Positions 1-7,258 of a DNA stretch of 39,642 nucleotides are shown piece after piece. Source of the DNA: Oscillospiraceae bacterium (GTDB lineage Bacteria > Bacillota > Clostridia > UBA1381); NCBI GenBank assembly GCA_022509025.1, contig JAFLUB010000024.1, positions 1-39,642 on the forward strand, read 5' to 3'. A program made the position numbers and the translations under genes. How positions within the stretch are numbered: the first letter of the stretch is position 1; each line of letters opens with the position of its first letter. Under the pieces are notes generated by a model. It was not told the DNA's origin. It did not search any database and was given only the letters and a program-made list of their open reading frames with translations.

Positions 1-208
1 ATATTAAAACCGTAATAATCCATAATATAACTTCAACAGCATGGGGTGAGAAAAATAGTATTTCTTGCTTGATTTCAGAACAGACAAGTGTAATTATTAA
101 AGAAATACCAGAAATTATTTCGCCTATCCCCAAAACATTCTTTTTTTGGAAAATGTTTCTATTCTTTTCTAAATAAAATTTAAGACTTTCTTTTTCTATT
201 GATATCAT
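1..208 (-). CDS. Partial small membrane protein, C-terminus outside the window
   Basis: An open frame starts at an ATG at 208-206 and runs off the left edge without a stop (69 codons seen). A strong purine-rich ribosome site (AAAGGTGGGAG) lies just upstream on the minus strand. The product begins MISIEKESLKFYLEKNRN, has a charged N-terminus of about 25 residues, then a hydrophobic stretch (GIGEIISGISLIITLV) and a second near the edge (EVILWIITVL), so a two-helix membrane protein is likely. I recognise no family. It lies beyond the stop of the relaxase, with an AT-rich gap of about 170 bases (209-379) in which I see no gene. It could be cargo of the mobile element or the first chromosomal gene beyond it. 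Confidence 0.55.
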   Translation of the reverse strand, partial: MISIEKESLKFYLEKNRNIFQKKNVLGIGEIISGISLIITLVCSEIKQEILFFSPHAVEVILWIITVLI

Positions 209-379
209 GGTCTCCCACCTTTCAACTAATGATTATATCATAATATTAAGAGTTTATCAATGCACAAATGTAAAATTCTTATATTTTGTCTATAAAACAT
301 TTATATATTTTCTGTTTTGTTTTTGAATAAACATCATTCAAATATCATTTGGTAGTTCAAATTAGTCCACTACTTTCCA

Positions 380-2083
380 CTAACGCTCCCATTCGTGTCG
401 CTTATGCTTCTTTCTTGATTGAGTGTCGGACTGCTGACGCTTTTGTTCCAAATCATTACGGACGGATTTTCTTCGTCGCGGTAATGTTTCGCCAAGAGCC
501 TTGTCAATATCGCTCTCGGCTGATGTAAGCAAATCATATTTGTACTTTTGACCGTACCTTTCTTGCAGCCGTTTCCATAGTGTTTTCTCGTTGCTGTTAC
601 GGATATTACGGCGTTCCTCACGAGCGGCGGTAATATCTTCAGGTGCAATACTATTTGAAATTTCCTTGTACTCGGCTATATCCGTTTCATTTTGCTCCAT
701 CAGTTGAGCATTACGCGCTTCAATATTTTTAAGTGAAATATCGTTATTTTTCTTTCGCTGCTTCACTTTCGGTACATCGTCCTCAGACTTGCATCGCATA
801 TCACCTAGAAGTATAGCCTTACGGTCTTTCAGATGTGTAATGTCCTCATTCAGTGCTTCAATCTGTTCAGATAGATTTTTATGCTTAAATATATGTAGAG
901 GACTAAGCGTTTTTTGCTCTGATTGCAGCTTTTTCTTTTCTGCTGATTTTTGCTTAATCTGATTTTTAACACTATTGTAATTACTCATAATAATGTCTAT
1001 AACGATATTGTCGTGCGTTAATTCGGCGGAAATATTTTCATTATGTTTTATCTCGTACTGTGCAAAAATCAATTTATCACGAATACTCTCCAATGTAGCG
1101 GCAATTGCGGGAATCGTTTTCTTTACAGCGTCCTCTAAGGTTTTAACTAATGCTTTCAACTTTCGTAACAGCTCATTATCCGCGCGGATTTGTCGATTTA
1201 ATTCACACCGCTCCGAAACTCCGCCACGCTGTTCAATAATACGAGCAGTTACCCCCTCGTGAATTGTCGGCTGTTCGTCAATACCTCTATCGACAAAGCT
1301 ACGGCAATCTACGCGTTTGGCAAAATTACGTTGCTCTAACGCATGATTGGTTACATCTTCCCACGATTTACGCCACCTTAAAATCTGTTCTTCGCTGTTC
1401 CATTCGGCGCATATGGGATTTTGTCTGCCATAGCGCGTACTTTTCGGATTTTTAGATGCTCGTTCATATCCGTTTCGTTCGGCTTCGGAAGGTGTCATAT
1501 ATACTTTTTTCTTGCCGACAAAATATTGATATTGTTTCTCCCAGCCTTCGGATTGCGCCGCTTTAAAATCAGCAGAAGTAAATCCCATTTCCTCGTCACC
1601 TCGGCGGCATAGATACTCTTTTTGCGTCTTAGCCTGCCATTTTCCTTTTTCATCAAGCGGGCGCATTGTTAGTAAAATATGAGCGTGGGGATTGTGACCG
1701 TCCGTATCGTGAATATTCACATCAGCGCACATTCCTTTATCTGTACATTCCTCAGAAATAAAATCATTTAGCATAGATTTCCAATTATCAATTCCTAATT
1801 CAGTCGGAAGTGCAACCACTAATTCTCTCGCAAGTCTACTATCTTTAGTTTTCTCGGCGACTTCAACAGCGTTCCATAATTGTGCTCTATCCTGCCACTC
1901 TTTGGGGGCATTTGGCGGCAAAAATATTTCACTATACAAATTGCCCTGTTTCCGAGTATAATCGTGAGTCACTCCATCATAGTCATTGTACATCTGTGTA
2001 CAAGATGCGTAAGCAGAAGCCGCGACAACAGAACGACCTGTGCCGCGGCTGATTACCTTTGCTTCAAAATGGTAGATTGCCAT
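380..2083 (-). CDS. mobA: MobA/MobL-family relaxase
   Basis: Conjugative relaxase that would nick the oriT just upstream and stay bound to the 5' end of the transferred strand. The N-terminus (MAIYHFEAKVISRGTGRSVV) is typical of MobA/MobL proteins. The Ser/Ala-rich stretch ending AASAYAS at about residues 21-27 contains the expected catalytic tyrosine. The metal-binding histidine motif is visible as DGHNPHAHILLTMRPL at about residues 128-143. The C-terminal half is a long, Lys/Glu-rich, probably coiled-coil region with no primase or helicase motif, so this is a stand-alone relaxase of 567 residues. A GGAGGTGA ribosome site lies about 10 bases before the ATG. It is the last gene of the minus-strand mobilization module, separated from the other genes by the oriT region. 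Family assignment is firm; the host range is not visible. Confidence 0.92.
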   Translation of the reverse strand: MAIYHFEAKVISRGTGRSVVAASAYASCTQMYNDYDGVTHDYTRKQGNLYSEIFLPPNAPKEWQDRAQLWNAVEVAEKTKDSRLARELVVALPTELGIDNWKSMLNDFISEECTDKGMCADVNIHDTDGHNPHAHILLTMRPLDEKGKWQAKTQKEYLCRRGDEEMGFTSADFKAAQSEGWEKQYQYFVGKKKVYMTPSEAERNGYERASKNPKSTRYGRQNPICAEWNSEEQILRWRKSWEDVTNHALEQRNFAKRVDCRSFVDRGIDEQPTIHEGVTARIIEQRGGVSERCELNRQIRADNELLRKLKALVKTLEDAVKKTIPAIAATLESIRDKLIFAQYEIKHNENISAELTHDNIVIDIIMSNYNSVKNQIKQKSAEKKKLQSEQKTLSPLHIFKHKNLSEQIEALNEDITHLKDRKAILLGDMRCKSEDDVPKVKQRKKNNDISLKNIEARNAQLMEQNETDIAEYKEISNSIAPEDITAAREERRNIRNSNEKTLWKRLQERYGQKYKYDLLTSAESDIDKALGETLPRRRKSVRNDLEQKRQQSDTQSRKKHKRHEWER

Positions 2084-2194
2084 TTGTGGGATTCACCTCC
2101 GTATGAAATTTTTTGCCTCTTTTTTCAAAAAAAGAAGATAGGCGGGATTAGCCGCCTATAATACAAAAAGCTGTCGGGGACAGGTTTTTGCTCA

Positions 2195-2395
2195 CAGCCG
2201 AACGGACGTGCAGGGCGCGTCATGCGTTGAGAACGTCAACGCTTTGCAATCGTAAAACGATTGTGGGTTCGGCTGTACGGTCAATGAGTGGTAACGAATT
2301 GGGCGAGCCCTCTGCTAAGAGCGCAACGTCTGACCGTAGGCTTGCTGAGGTCAGTACCACCGCCAATTTCATCGGTGGTGAGTAAGTGCGCCCTT
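2195..2395. other. Origin of transfer (oriT), RSF1010/pTF1-type nick region
   Basis: This non-coding stretch precedes the relaxase. At 2383-2394 it carries TAAGTGCGCCCT, the core of the nick region of the RSF1010/R1162/pTF1 oriT class served by MobA-type relaxases. Immediately before it is an inverted repeat, ACCACCG (2356-2362) with CGGTGGT (2373-2379), in the position where such relaxases recognise DNA. Further upstream are more palindromes: CTGACC/GGTCAG (2330-2335, 2349-2354), and a 9-base outer stem CAGCCGAAC/GTTCGGCTG (2195-2203, 2267-2275). That outer stem encloses two hairpins, GCGTTGA/TCAACGC (2224-2242) and CAATCGT/ACGATTG (2247-2263). Together they could fold as a three-way junction. 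The location between relaxase and accessory genes supports the call. No gene is credible here. Confidence 0.82.
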
Positions 2396-2403
2396 CGGGA
2401 AAA

Positions 2404-2432
2404 ATAAAGAACGTTCCGATTGCTCGGAACGC
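2404..2432 (-). terminator. Rho-independent terminator of the integrase/mobilization operon
   Basis: The perfect 8-base inverted repeat CGTTCCGA/TCGGAACG (2412-2419, 2424-2431) has a 4-base loop and is followed on the minus strand by TTCTTTATTTTT. It sits about 30 bases past the stop of the small gene at 2459 and just after the oriT nick site, so it would end the int-mobC transcript before the oriT. Confidence 0.7.
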
Positions 2433-2458
2433 CCTAAATTTATACCCATTTTGAAATT

Positions 2459-2656
2459 CTATTTGATTTTACTCAATAGAAAATTTTCTAAATATTCAAG
2501 TTCAATGCTTGTAATCTGTGGTAAAACCTTTTCTAAAATCGCACCTTCTTGAATGAGCCTCCTTGTTCTCGCTTTACGTTCTTTAACCCTGTTTCTCATT
2601 TCAGCTTCTTCTAATCGGTGTTTTGCCTGCAATAATTGTTTTTCTAAATCTGTCAT
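2459..2656 (-). CDS. Small DUF3847-like mobile-element protein
   Basis: A short, highly charged protein of 65 residues starting MTDLEKQLLQAKHRLEEAEM. An upstream in-frame ATG at 2710 is open, but the ATG at 2656 is chosen because AAGAGG lies 7 bases before it. The first 35 residues are strongly helical and basic (MRNRVKERKARTRRLIQEGA). The C-terminus ends LEYLENFLLSKIK. The pattern resembles the small DUF3847 proteins that accompany mobilization genes in Clostridia, but I made that assignment from memory of the family's look and not from a search. It follows the MobC-like gene in the same direction and is probably co-transcribed with it. Its role is unknown; a DNA-binding or relaxosome role is only an inference from charge and context. 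Confidence 0.6.
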   Translation of the reverse strand: MTDLEKQLLQAKHRLEEAEMRNRVKERKARTRRLIQEGAILEKVLPQITSIELEYLENFLLSKIK

Positions 2657-2722
2657 ATATAAACCTCTTTCAAAAAAATTACAGTCATACATCTGTCGGA
2701 ACAGATACAAGACTGTAGTTTC

Positions 2723-3040
2723 TTATTCATTTTTCATTCCATTAAGTATAACTGCTATCAGCTTAATTGTATCAAGCAATTCATCACTGACATTACCGTT
2801 TCCGATATGTTGTAACTCCGCTAAAACAGCAACAAGTTCATTACGGAGCGCTTTATATACTTTCGGATTTCCGACAACAACTATATCCTGACACAATAGC
2901 CTTTTTGTAATATAGTCCTGCTTAGTCAATCCCGAAAGTCTGACGTTCTTATCAATCCGTTCTGCTTCTTCGGGCGATACCCGAAAGGCGACAGTCTTAT
3001 TTCTCCAACGATTTTTATTATCACAATTTTTAGCTGACAT
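2723..3040 (-). CDS. mobC: MobC-like relaxosome accessory protein (ribbon-helix-helix)
   Basis: A protein of 105 residues. After a short basic leader, RNKTVAFRVSPEEAERIDK (about residues 13-31) matches the beta strand and first helix of a ribbon-helix-helix DNA-binding fold, and SGLTKQDYITKRLL follows as the second helix. This layout is typical of MobC-like mobilization proteins that bind oriT and help the relaxase melt the nick site. Its start overlaps the integrase stop (TAATG), so the two are translationally coupled; GGATGG lies just upstream inside the integrase gene. It could alternatively act as an autorepressor, as many such proteins do both jobs. Confidence 0.8.
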   Translation of the reverse strand: MSAKNCDNKNRWRNKTVAFRVSPEEAERIDKNVRLSGLTKQDYITKRLLCQDIVVVGNPKVYKALRNELVAVLAELQHIGNGNVSDELLDTIKLIAVILNGMKNE

Positions 3041-4119
3041 TATATTTCCATCCTTTCACAATCCAATTGATTAGCCATTTCTGTTTGCTTTGACGGGAAC
3101 AGGTGGGCATAGCGATAAGTAATTTCTATACTCTCATGTCCAACTCTATCAGCGATTGCTACTGCCGAAAACCCCATATCAATTAACAGTGAGATATGGC
3201 TGTGACGAATGTCATGAATCCGTATGCGCTTTACTCCGGCGGCTTTTGAACCTCTGTCCATTTCATGGTGCAGGTAGCTTTTAGTAATGGTAAAAATACG
3301 ATCTTTCTTTTTCAGTCCATAAATCATACTGATATAGTCCTGCATTTCATCACAAAGAAATTTTGGCATCTTAATTGTACGATTACTCTTTTTTGTTTTC
3401 GGAGTAGTTATAATATCTTCGCCATGCAGACGTTGATATGATTTGTTGATTTTAACCGTTTCTTTTTCAAAATCAAAATCAGCAACAGTAAGCGCCAATA
3501 ATTCGCCCTCGCGTATACCGCACCAATACAACATCTCAAAAGCATAGAACGAAACAGGCTTATCCATCATTTCATCAGAAAACTTCTTGTATTCTTCTTT
3601 TGTCCAGAATAGCATTTCCTTACGTTCTTCCGTTCCCATATTTCCGGCTTTAGCCGCCGGATTGGAACGAAGCTCATAATGACGAACTGCATAGTTGAAA
3701 ATGGCACTTAATTGATTATGTACCGTTTTCAGATAAGTCTGAGAATATGGTTTACGGCGTTCGTCACGAAAAGCTAACAGTTCATTCTGCCAAGCAATCA
3801 CATCTCTTGTAGTGATTTCACTGATTTTTAGTTTACCGAAGTATGGAAGAATTTTAGTATCAATAATATTCTTTTTGGTAAGCCAAGTATTTTCTTTCAA
3901 GCGATTTTGCACATCTCTTACATAAAGTTCTACAAAAGCTTCAAAGGTCATATCTAAATCAGCGGAATTTTGCAACTGAAAGGTGCGTTCCCATTCCTGC
4001 GCATCACGTTTTGTTTCAAATCCGCGCTTACATTTTTGTTTGCGCTCGCCCTTCCAGTTCACATACCGCGCCATAACATACCAGCTTCCGTTCTTCTCAT
4101 TTTTAAATACCGGCATCAA
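3040..4119 (-). CDS. int: Tyrosine site-specific integrase of the mobile element
   Basis: Integrase of 359 residues that would integrate and excise the element. The N-terminus (YVNWKGERKQKCKRGFETKR) looks like an arm-type DNA-binding domain. A core-binding SAM-like domain follows at about 58-160, then the catalytic domain. The catalytic residues are visible: Arg in YWCGIREGELLAL (about 200), the H-x-x-R box in IHDIRHSHISLL (about 300), His in DRVGHESIEIT and the nucleophilic Tyr in TYRYAHLF (about 330-337). It overlaps the upstream excisionase-like gene by 4 bases (ATGA) and the downstream mobC by 1 base, so recombination and mobilization genes form one operon. Its target site is not proved; guaA next door is the obvious candidate. 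Confidence 0.93.
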   Translation of the reverse strand: MMPVFKNEKNGSWYVMARYVNWKGERKQKCKRGFETKRDAQEWERTFQLQNSADLDMTFEAFVELYVRDVQNRLKENTWLTKKNIIDTKILPYFGKLKISEITTRDVIAWQNELLAFRDERRKPYSQTYLKTVHNQLSAIFNYAVRHYELRSNPAAKAGNMGTEERKEMLFWTKEEYKKFSDEMMDKPVSFYAFEMLYWCGIREGELLALTVADFDFEKETVKINKSYQRLHGEDIITTPKTKKSNRTIKMPKFLCDEMQDYISMIYGLKKKDRIFTITKSYLHHEMDRGSKAAGVKRIRIHDIRHSHISLLIDMGFSAVAIADRVGHESIEITYRYAHLFPSKQTEMANQLDCERMEI

Positions 4120-4304
4120 CCTCGCTCCTTTCCAGTCTCGTAAAGTCTTTCATTAAAATACTGACGATTGACCCGTCCTGCGATTGTTATAAATCCTTTC
4201 GCCTGTAATTCATCATTCAACATTCTGATAATTTTATAGGCGTGAGGTTTAGAAATATCAAGTTCTTTTGCTACATCATCTACCCGAATGAATTTGTTTT
4301 CCAT
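4116..4304 (-). CDS. Excisionase-like small helix-turn-helix protein
   Basis: A protein of 62 residues beginning MENKFIRVDDVAKELDISKP. VDDVAKELDISKPHAYKIIRML is a good helix-turn-helix, and the basic C-terminus (RVNRQYFNERLYETGKERG) could contact DNA. Proteins of this size directly upstream of a tyrosine integrase commonly act as excisionases (recombination directionality factors) or as regulators of int. The stop overlaps the int start by ATGA. An AAAGGA ribosome site lies upstream. The role is inferred from context and fold, not from a named family. Confidence 0.75.
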   Translation of the reverse strand: MENKFIRVDDVAKELDISKPHAYKIIRMLNDELQAKGFITIAGRVNRQYFNERLYETGKERG

Positions 4305-4493
4305 ATAATCAGTCCTTTCGTTTTAGATTATTTTTGCCGTTCTCCCCGAAACAGTTTCCTGACAGGCAACCTTTTTGGGCGCTGTGTCGTTAATCTCTTT
4401 GACGAGATACGCTCACTCTCCTGTGAGAGGTCTTGGCGGGATATGTCTGTTCGGACGGTCATTCAGTTTTGTTAAACATATTTGTTTATATTT
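4305..4493 (-). promoter_or_regulatory. Structured leader of the xis-int-mobC operon
   Basis: About 180 untranslated bases separate the minus-strand promoter from the excisionase start. They contain short inverted repeats, ATCTC/GAGAT (4393-4397, 4404-4408) and CTCAC/GTGAG (4412-4416, 4423-4427). No good T-run follows any of these, so a simple attenuator is not evident. I see no credible reading frame in the leader on either strand. Confidence 0.4.
4473..4488. promoter_or_regulatory. Putative operator 1 (palindromic)
   Basis: TAAACATATTTGTTTA is a 6-4-6 perfect palindrome placed just downstream of the -10 box of the minus-strand promoter, about where transcription would start. Read on the minus strand it begins TAAACAAATATG, the same 12 bases as in operator 2 at the divergent promoter. 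The XRE protein encoded at 4717 is the obvious candidate to bind it. Confidence 0.5.
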
Positions 4494-4522
4494 ATTATAC
4501 TAAACTTTTTGAGTTAAGTCAA
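4494..4522 (-). promoter_or_regulatory. Sigma-A promoter of the xis-int-mobC operon
   Basis: On the minus strand a -35 box TTGACT (4522-4517) and a consensus -10 box TATAAT (4499-4494) are separated by exactly 17 bases. The palindromic operator-like site lies immediately downstream. Confidence 0.75.
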
Positions 4523-4563
4523 GCTGTTTTGCAATAAAATTAAACTTTTTTGTTAAATTTCTG

Positions 4564-4593
4564 TTGACAAAATCTAAACAAATATGCTATAAT
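4564..4593 (+). promoter_or_regulatory. Sigma-A promoter of the XRE regulator
   Basis: A consensus -35 box TTGACA (4564-4569) and a consensus -10 box TATAAT (4588-4593) with an 18-base spacer. The operator-like word TAAACAAATATG falls in the spacer up to the -10 box. Confidence 0.78.
4575..4590. promoter_or_regulatory. Putative operator 2
   Basis: TAAACAAATATGCTAT shares its first 12 bases, and 13 of 16 overall, with operator 1 read on the opposite strand. It overlaps the spacer and -10 box of the XRE promoter, so a bound protein would block RNA polymerase and give autoregulation. Confidence 0.45.
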
Positions 4594-4683
4594 GGGTGTA
4601 TGATAATACACACCCATTACAAGGTTCTGTCAAGCAGGACAGAGTGGAGATTTTCGAAGAAAATACTACTCGATGCTTGACAG
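4592..4683 (+). promoter_or_regulatory. Highly structured 5' leader of the XRE regulator
   Basis: Two inverted repeats occupy the transcript start region. The first is ATGGGTGT/ACACCCAT (4592-4599, 4610-4617). The second is a long stem with perfect 10-base outer arms CTGTCAAGCA/TGCTTGACAG (4627-4636, 4674-4683). Between these arms is a second stem with arms near 4642-4655 and 4659-4671, ending in ATTTTC-gaa-GAAAAT. The RNA would be almost fully paired over 57 bases. There is no T-run after it, so it is not an ordinary terminator. It lies about 17 bases upstream of the AAGGAG ribosome site. Confidence 0.55.
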
Positions 4684-4716
4684 GTTCTTATAATAAAAAG
4701 CAAGGAGTAAAATACT

Positions 4717-5238
4717 ATGGCTATTGGTGAAAGAATCCATTTCTTCCGTAATCTGCGCGGAATGACACAGAAATATCTTGGCAGCGTTGTTGGTTTTTCA
4801 GAAAAAACAGCTGATGTCCGCATGGCTCAATACGAAGCAGGAACGCGCACTCCTAAATCAGACCTTACATCTGCATTGGCGCAAGCGTTGGACGTTTCGC
4901 CGCAAGCGCTTGATGTCCCTGACATCGACAGTCAAGTCGGTCTTATGCACACATTGTTTGCTCTTGAAGATATTTACGGTATAACTATCGGAGAAATCGA
5001 CGGGGAAGTCTGCCTGAAAGTAGACAAGGACAAAGGTCGTACCGCATATGATTTACTAGAAATGCTCACCGCTTGGAAAGAGCAATCAGATAAACTCAAT
5101 GCCGGAGAAATCGACAAAGAGGAATACGATAAATGGCGTTATAACTATCCCAAGTTTGATACTACTAAGCGTTGGGTGAAAATTCCGTCTCAGGAGTTAA
5201 GCGACGCATTGGTTGAGCAGTTCAAGAAACAGAAATAG
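4717..5238 (+). CDS. XRE-family helix-turn-helix regulator of the mobile element
   Basis: A protein of 173 residues with an N-terminal XRE-type DNA-binding domain. IGERIHFFRNLRGMTQKYLG and the helix ending in MAQYEAGTRTPK (residues 3 to about 48) have the classic five-helix repressor pattern, followed by LTSALAQALDVSPQALDVP. The C-terminal 100 residues are acidic and mixed, with no peptidase or toxin motif that I recognise. It reads away from the integrase operon and has its own consensus promoter and an AAGGAG ribosome site. The shared operator-like words suggest that it represses both itself and xis-int-mobC and so controls excision and transfer. The start at 4717 is supported by the ribosome site 10 bases upstream. 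Confidence 0.88.
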   Translation: MAIGERIHFFRNLRGMTQKYLGSVVGFSEKTADVRMAQYEAGTRTPKSDLTSALAQALDVSPQALDVPDIDSQVGLMHTLFALEDIYGITIGEIDGEVCLKVDKDKGRTAYDLLEMLTAWKEQSDKLNAGEIDKEEYDKWRYNYPKFDTTKRWVKIPSQELSDALVEQFKKQK

Positions 5239-5252
5239 CTGTAAAAACGACA

Positions 5253-5290
5253 AAAACCCTTAGCTGTAATTACTCACAGCTAAGGGTTTT
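5253..5290 (+). terminator. Terminator of the XRE regulator
   Basis: A perfect 15-base inverted repeat, AAAACCCTTAGCTGT (5253-5267) with ACAGCTAAGGGTTTT (5276-5290), closing an 8-base loop and ending in four T. It begins 14 bases after the stop codon. The A-run on the left means it could also work weakly in the other direction. Confidence 0.9.
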
Positions 5291-5600
5291 ATATATGGAT
5301 TTTGTCTTAACTTCCGAAATTATTCTGATAACCTGTAAACCACTCGGTAATCGGAATAATACCTCAATTAAGGACTGTTATCAAATTGTTATCAAAAGAC
5401 CGTTGCGAAGTCCGAAAACCCGCATAAACACTGATTTTTTTGTGTTTTACATGTTACGGGGCAAACCCATTTTGTAAAAAAATCTTGCCCCCACAAGCCC
5501 TCAAACTTTGAGGTTTTAGAAATCTTTAAATGATGATAAAATAATAGTTTTATCTACAAAAATGACGTATTTATGGGGTTTATCCGCTATTGTATAAAAA
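5291..5600. other. Non-coding junction between the mobile element and the guaA region
   Basis: No credible gene is seen in this stretch. It contains a tandem 10-mer (5376-5396, listed separately), a weak stem AAACAC/GTGTTT (5426-5431, 5442-5447), a longer-range repeat GGGGCAA/TTGCCCC (5458-5464, 5485-5491) and a perfect CCTCAAA-c-TTTGAGG palindrome (5499-5513). This is where the right attachment site of the element would be expected, given that the outermost recognisable element gene ends at 5238. The att core cannot be identified without an empty-site sequence. Confidence 0.5.
5376..5396 (+). repeat. Tandem 10-mer, possible integrase arm-binding sites
   Basis: TGTTATCAAA occurs twice, at 5376-5385 and 5387-5396, with an 11-base period, so both copies face the same side of the helix. 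Short direct repeats near an element end commonly serve as arm-type sites for tyrosine integrases. This role is inferred from position only. Confidence 0.4.
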
Positions 5601-5637
5601 AATAGACCTTAAAAGTAGTTTGCTTCTAAGGTCTATT
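5601..5637. terminator. Bidirectional terminator downstream of guaA
   Basis: Inverted repeat AATAGACCTTA/TAAGGTCTATT (5601-5611, 5627-5637), extended inward by AAG/CTT. It is flanked by seven A on the left and by a T-rich run (TCTTTTTT) on the right, so it can end transcription in both directions. It lies 60 bases past the guaA stop. Confidence 0.85.
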
Positions 5638-5696
5638 CTTTTTTCGCTTGAGGCATAAAATTTTTTAAAAATCACTTTGCCCTTTGACATTACAAG

Positions 5697-7229
5697 TTAT
5701 TCCCACTCGATTGTCGCAGGTGGCTTTGATGTGATATCGTAAACAAGTCGATTTACGTGTTTTACCTCGTTGACAATTCTGTTTGATGCTTTTTCGAGAA
5801 CGTCATAAGGGATTCTTGCCCAGTCGGCGGTCATGAAATCGGTGGTAGTGACTGCTCTGAGGGCGAGCGTGTAATCATATGTACGCTCATCACCCATTAC
5901 GCCGACGCTGCGCATATCGGTTATGACAGCAAAATACTGATTTATATCGCGTTCAAGTCCCGCGTTTGCGATTTCCTCACGGAAAATTGCATCTGCATCG
6001 CGGAGTATACTAAGCTTATCCTCTGTAATCTCACCTATCACTCTTACGGCAAGTCCGGGTCCCGGGAACGGTTGGCGCCATACAAACTTCTCAGGGAGCC
6101 CAAGTTCTATACCAAGCTGTCTCACTTCGTCTTTAAACAAATCTCTTAAAGGCTCTACTATTTCCTTAAAATCAACATGCTCCGGCAGTCCGCCGACATT
6201 ATGGTGGCTCTTTATCACTGCCGCGTCACCCGCACCTGACTCGATAACATCAGGATAAATCGTACCCTGTACAAGAAAATCAACCGTGCCGATTTTCTTC
6301 GCCTCTGCTTCGAATACGCGGATAAACTCCTCACCTATTATTTTACGCTTCTTTTCAGGCTCTGTCACACCCGCAAGCTTTCCGAGAAATAAGTCCTGCG
6401 CGTTCGCGCGTACAAGATTTATATCAAACTGATTTCTGAAAAGGCTCTCAACCTCGTCGCCCTCATTTTTACGCAGAAGTCCGTTATCCACAAAAACACA
6501 CGTAAGCTGCTTACCAACTGCCTTATGCAGCATCACAGCAGCAACGGAGGAATCTACACCGCCCGAAAGCGCGCACAGCACTTTACCGTCACCAATTTTT
6601 TCGCGCAAAGCCTCAATAGAACGCTTCGCAAAATCGCTCATAATCCAGTCGCCTTTACATCCACACACATTAAACAGGAAATTATGAAGCATTTTCTGTC
6701 CTTCTACGGTATGGTTTACCTCAGGATGGAACTGCACCGCATAAAGTTTCTTTTCCGCATTCTCAAACGCCGCATACGGGCAATCGTCAGAATACGCGGT
6801 AGCCGTAAATCCCTCCGGTATCTTATCTATGTAATCTGTATGACTCATCCAACAGATTGTTTTCTCATTTACCCCATCAAAAAGTTTACTCTGTTTAACA
6901 GTAACCTCAATCTTTCCATACTCTCTTGTCGGAGCGGGACCAACATGACCTCCGAGACTATAAGCCATAAGCTGAGAGCCGTAGCAAATACCCAGAATCG
7001 GAATACCCAACTCAAATATCGCATTATCATAATGCGGTGATGCCGGGTCATAAACACTGTTCGGTCCACCCGTAAAAATGATTCCGACAGGATTTTTTTC
7101 CTTTATTTTTTCAATATCATTTTTATAAGACATGACTTCGCAGTATACGTTACATTCACGCACTCTGCGCGCTATAAGCTGATTATACTGACCGCCGAAG
7201 TCAAGCACGATTACCGTTTCATTCTGCAT
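5697..7229 (-). CDS. guaA: GMP synthase (glutamine-hydrolysing)
   Basis: Converts XMP to GMP with ATP and glutamine in purine synthesis, in the cytoplasm. The N-terminal glutamine amidotransferase domain (about 1-195) shows the nucleophile in [15 protein letters not shown] and the partner His/Glu in VQFHPEVNH. The ATP-pyrophosphatase domain has the P-loop [15 protein letters not shown], and the C-terminal dimerization domain ends KPPATIEWE, as the family does. The ATG at 7229 is preferred to one five codons upstream because the upstream ATG lies within the GGAGGGG ribosome site. This gives 510 residues, the usual length. It has its own promoter and terminator. Its 3' end is a known insertion hotspot for genomic islands, which fits the mobile element next door. 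Confidence 0.98.
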   Translation of the reverse strand: MQNETVIVLDFGGQYNQLIARRVRECNVYCEVMSYKNDIEKIKEKNPVGIIFTGGPNSVYDPASPHYDNAIFELGIPILGICYGSQLMAYSLGGHVGPAPTREYGKIEVTVKQSKLFDGVNEKTICWMSHTDYIDKIPEGFTATAYSDDCPYAAFENAEKKLYAVQFHPEVNHTVEGQKMLHNFLFNVCGCKGDWIMSDFAKRSIEALREKIGDGKVLCALSGGVDSSVAAVMLHKAVGKQLTCVFVDNGLLRKNEGDEVESLFRNQFDINLVRANAQDLFLGKLAGVTEPEKKRKIIGEEFIRVFEAEAKKIGTVDFLVQGTIYPDVIESGAGDAAVIKSHHNVGGLPEHVDFKEIVEPLRDLFKDEVRQLGIELGLPEKFVWRQPFPGPGLAVRVIGEITEDKLSILRDADAIFREEIANAGLERDINQYFAVITDMRSVGVMGDERTYDYTLALRAVTTTDFMTADWARIPYDVLEKASNRIVNEVKHVNRLVYDITSKPPATIEWE

Positions 7230-7258
7230 GTTTTTCCCCTCCATAAATTAGTGTGTTA

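Noticed and set aside
2195..2275. tRNA gene suggested by the three-way-junction fold
   Set aside because: No anticodon arm, T-loop motif or acceptor stem pattern fits; the stems are better explained as oriT structure.
2188..2385. Open frame of 65 codons over the oriT region, plus strand
   Set aside because: It runs through the palindromes and the oriT inverted repeat, has no good ribosome site and a composition unlike a protein (many Arg, Ser and Thr from structured DNA).
5295..5477. Open frame of 60 codons after the XRE terminator, plus strand
   Set aside because: It starts within five bases of the terminator stem, the only ribosome-site-like bases belong to that stem, and it reads through the tandem 10-mer.
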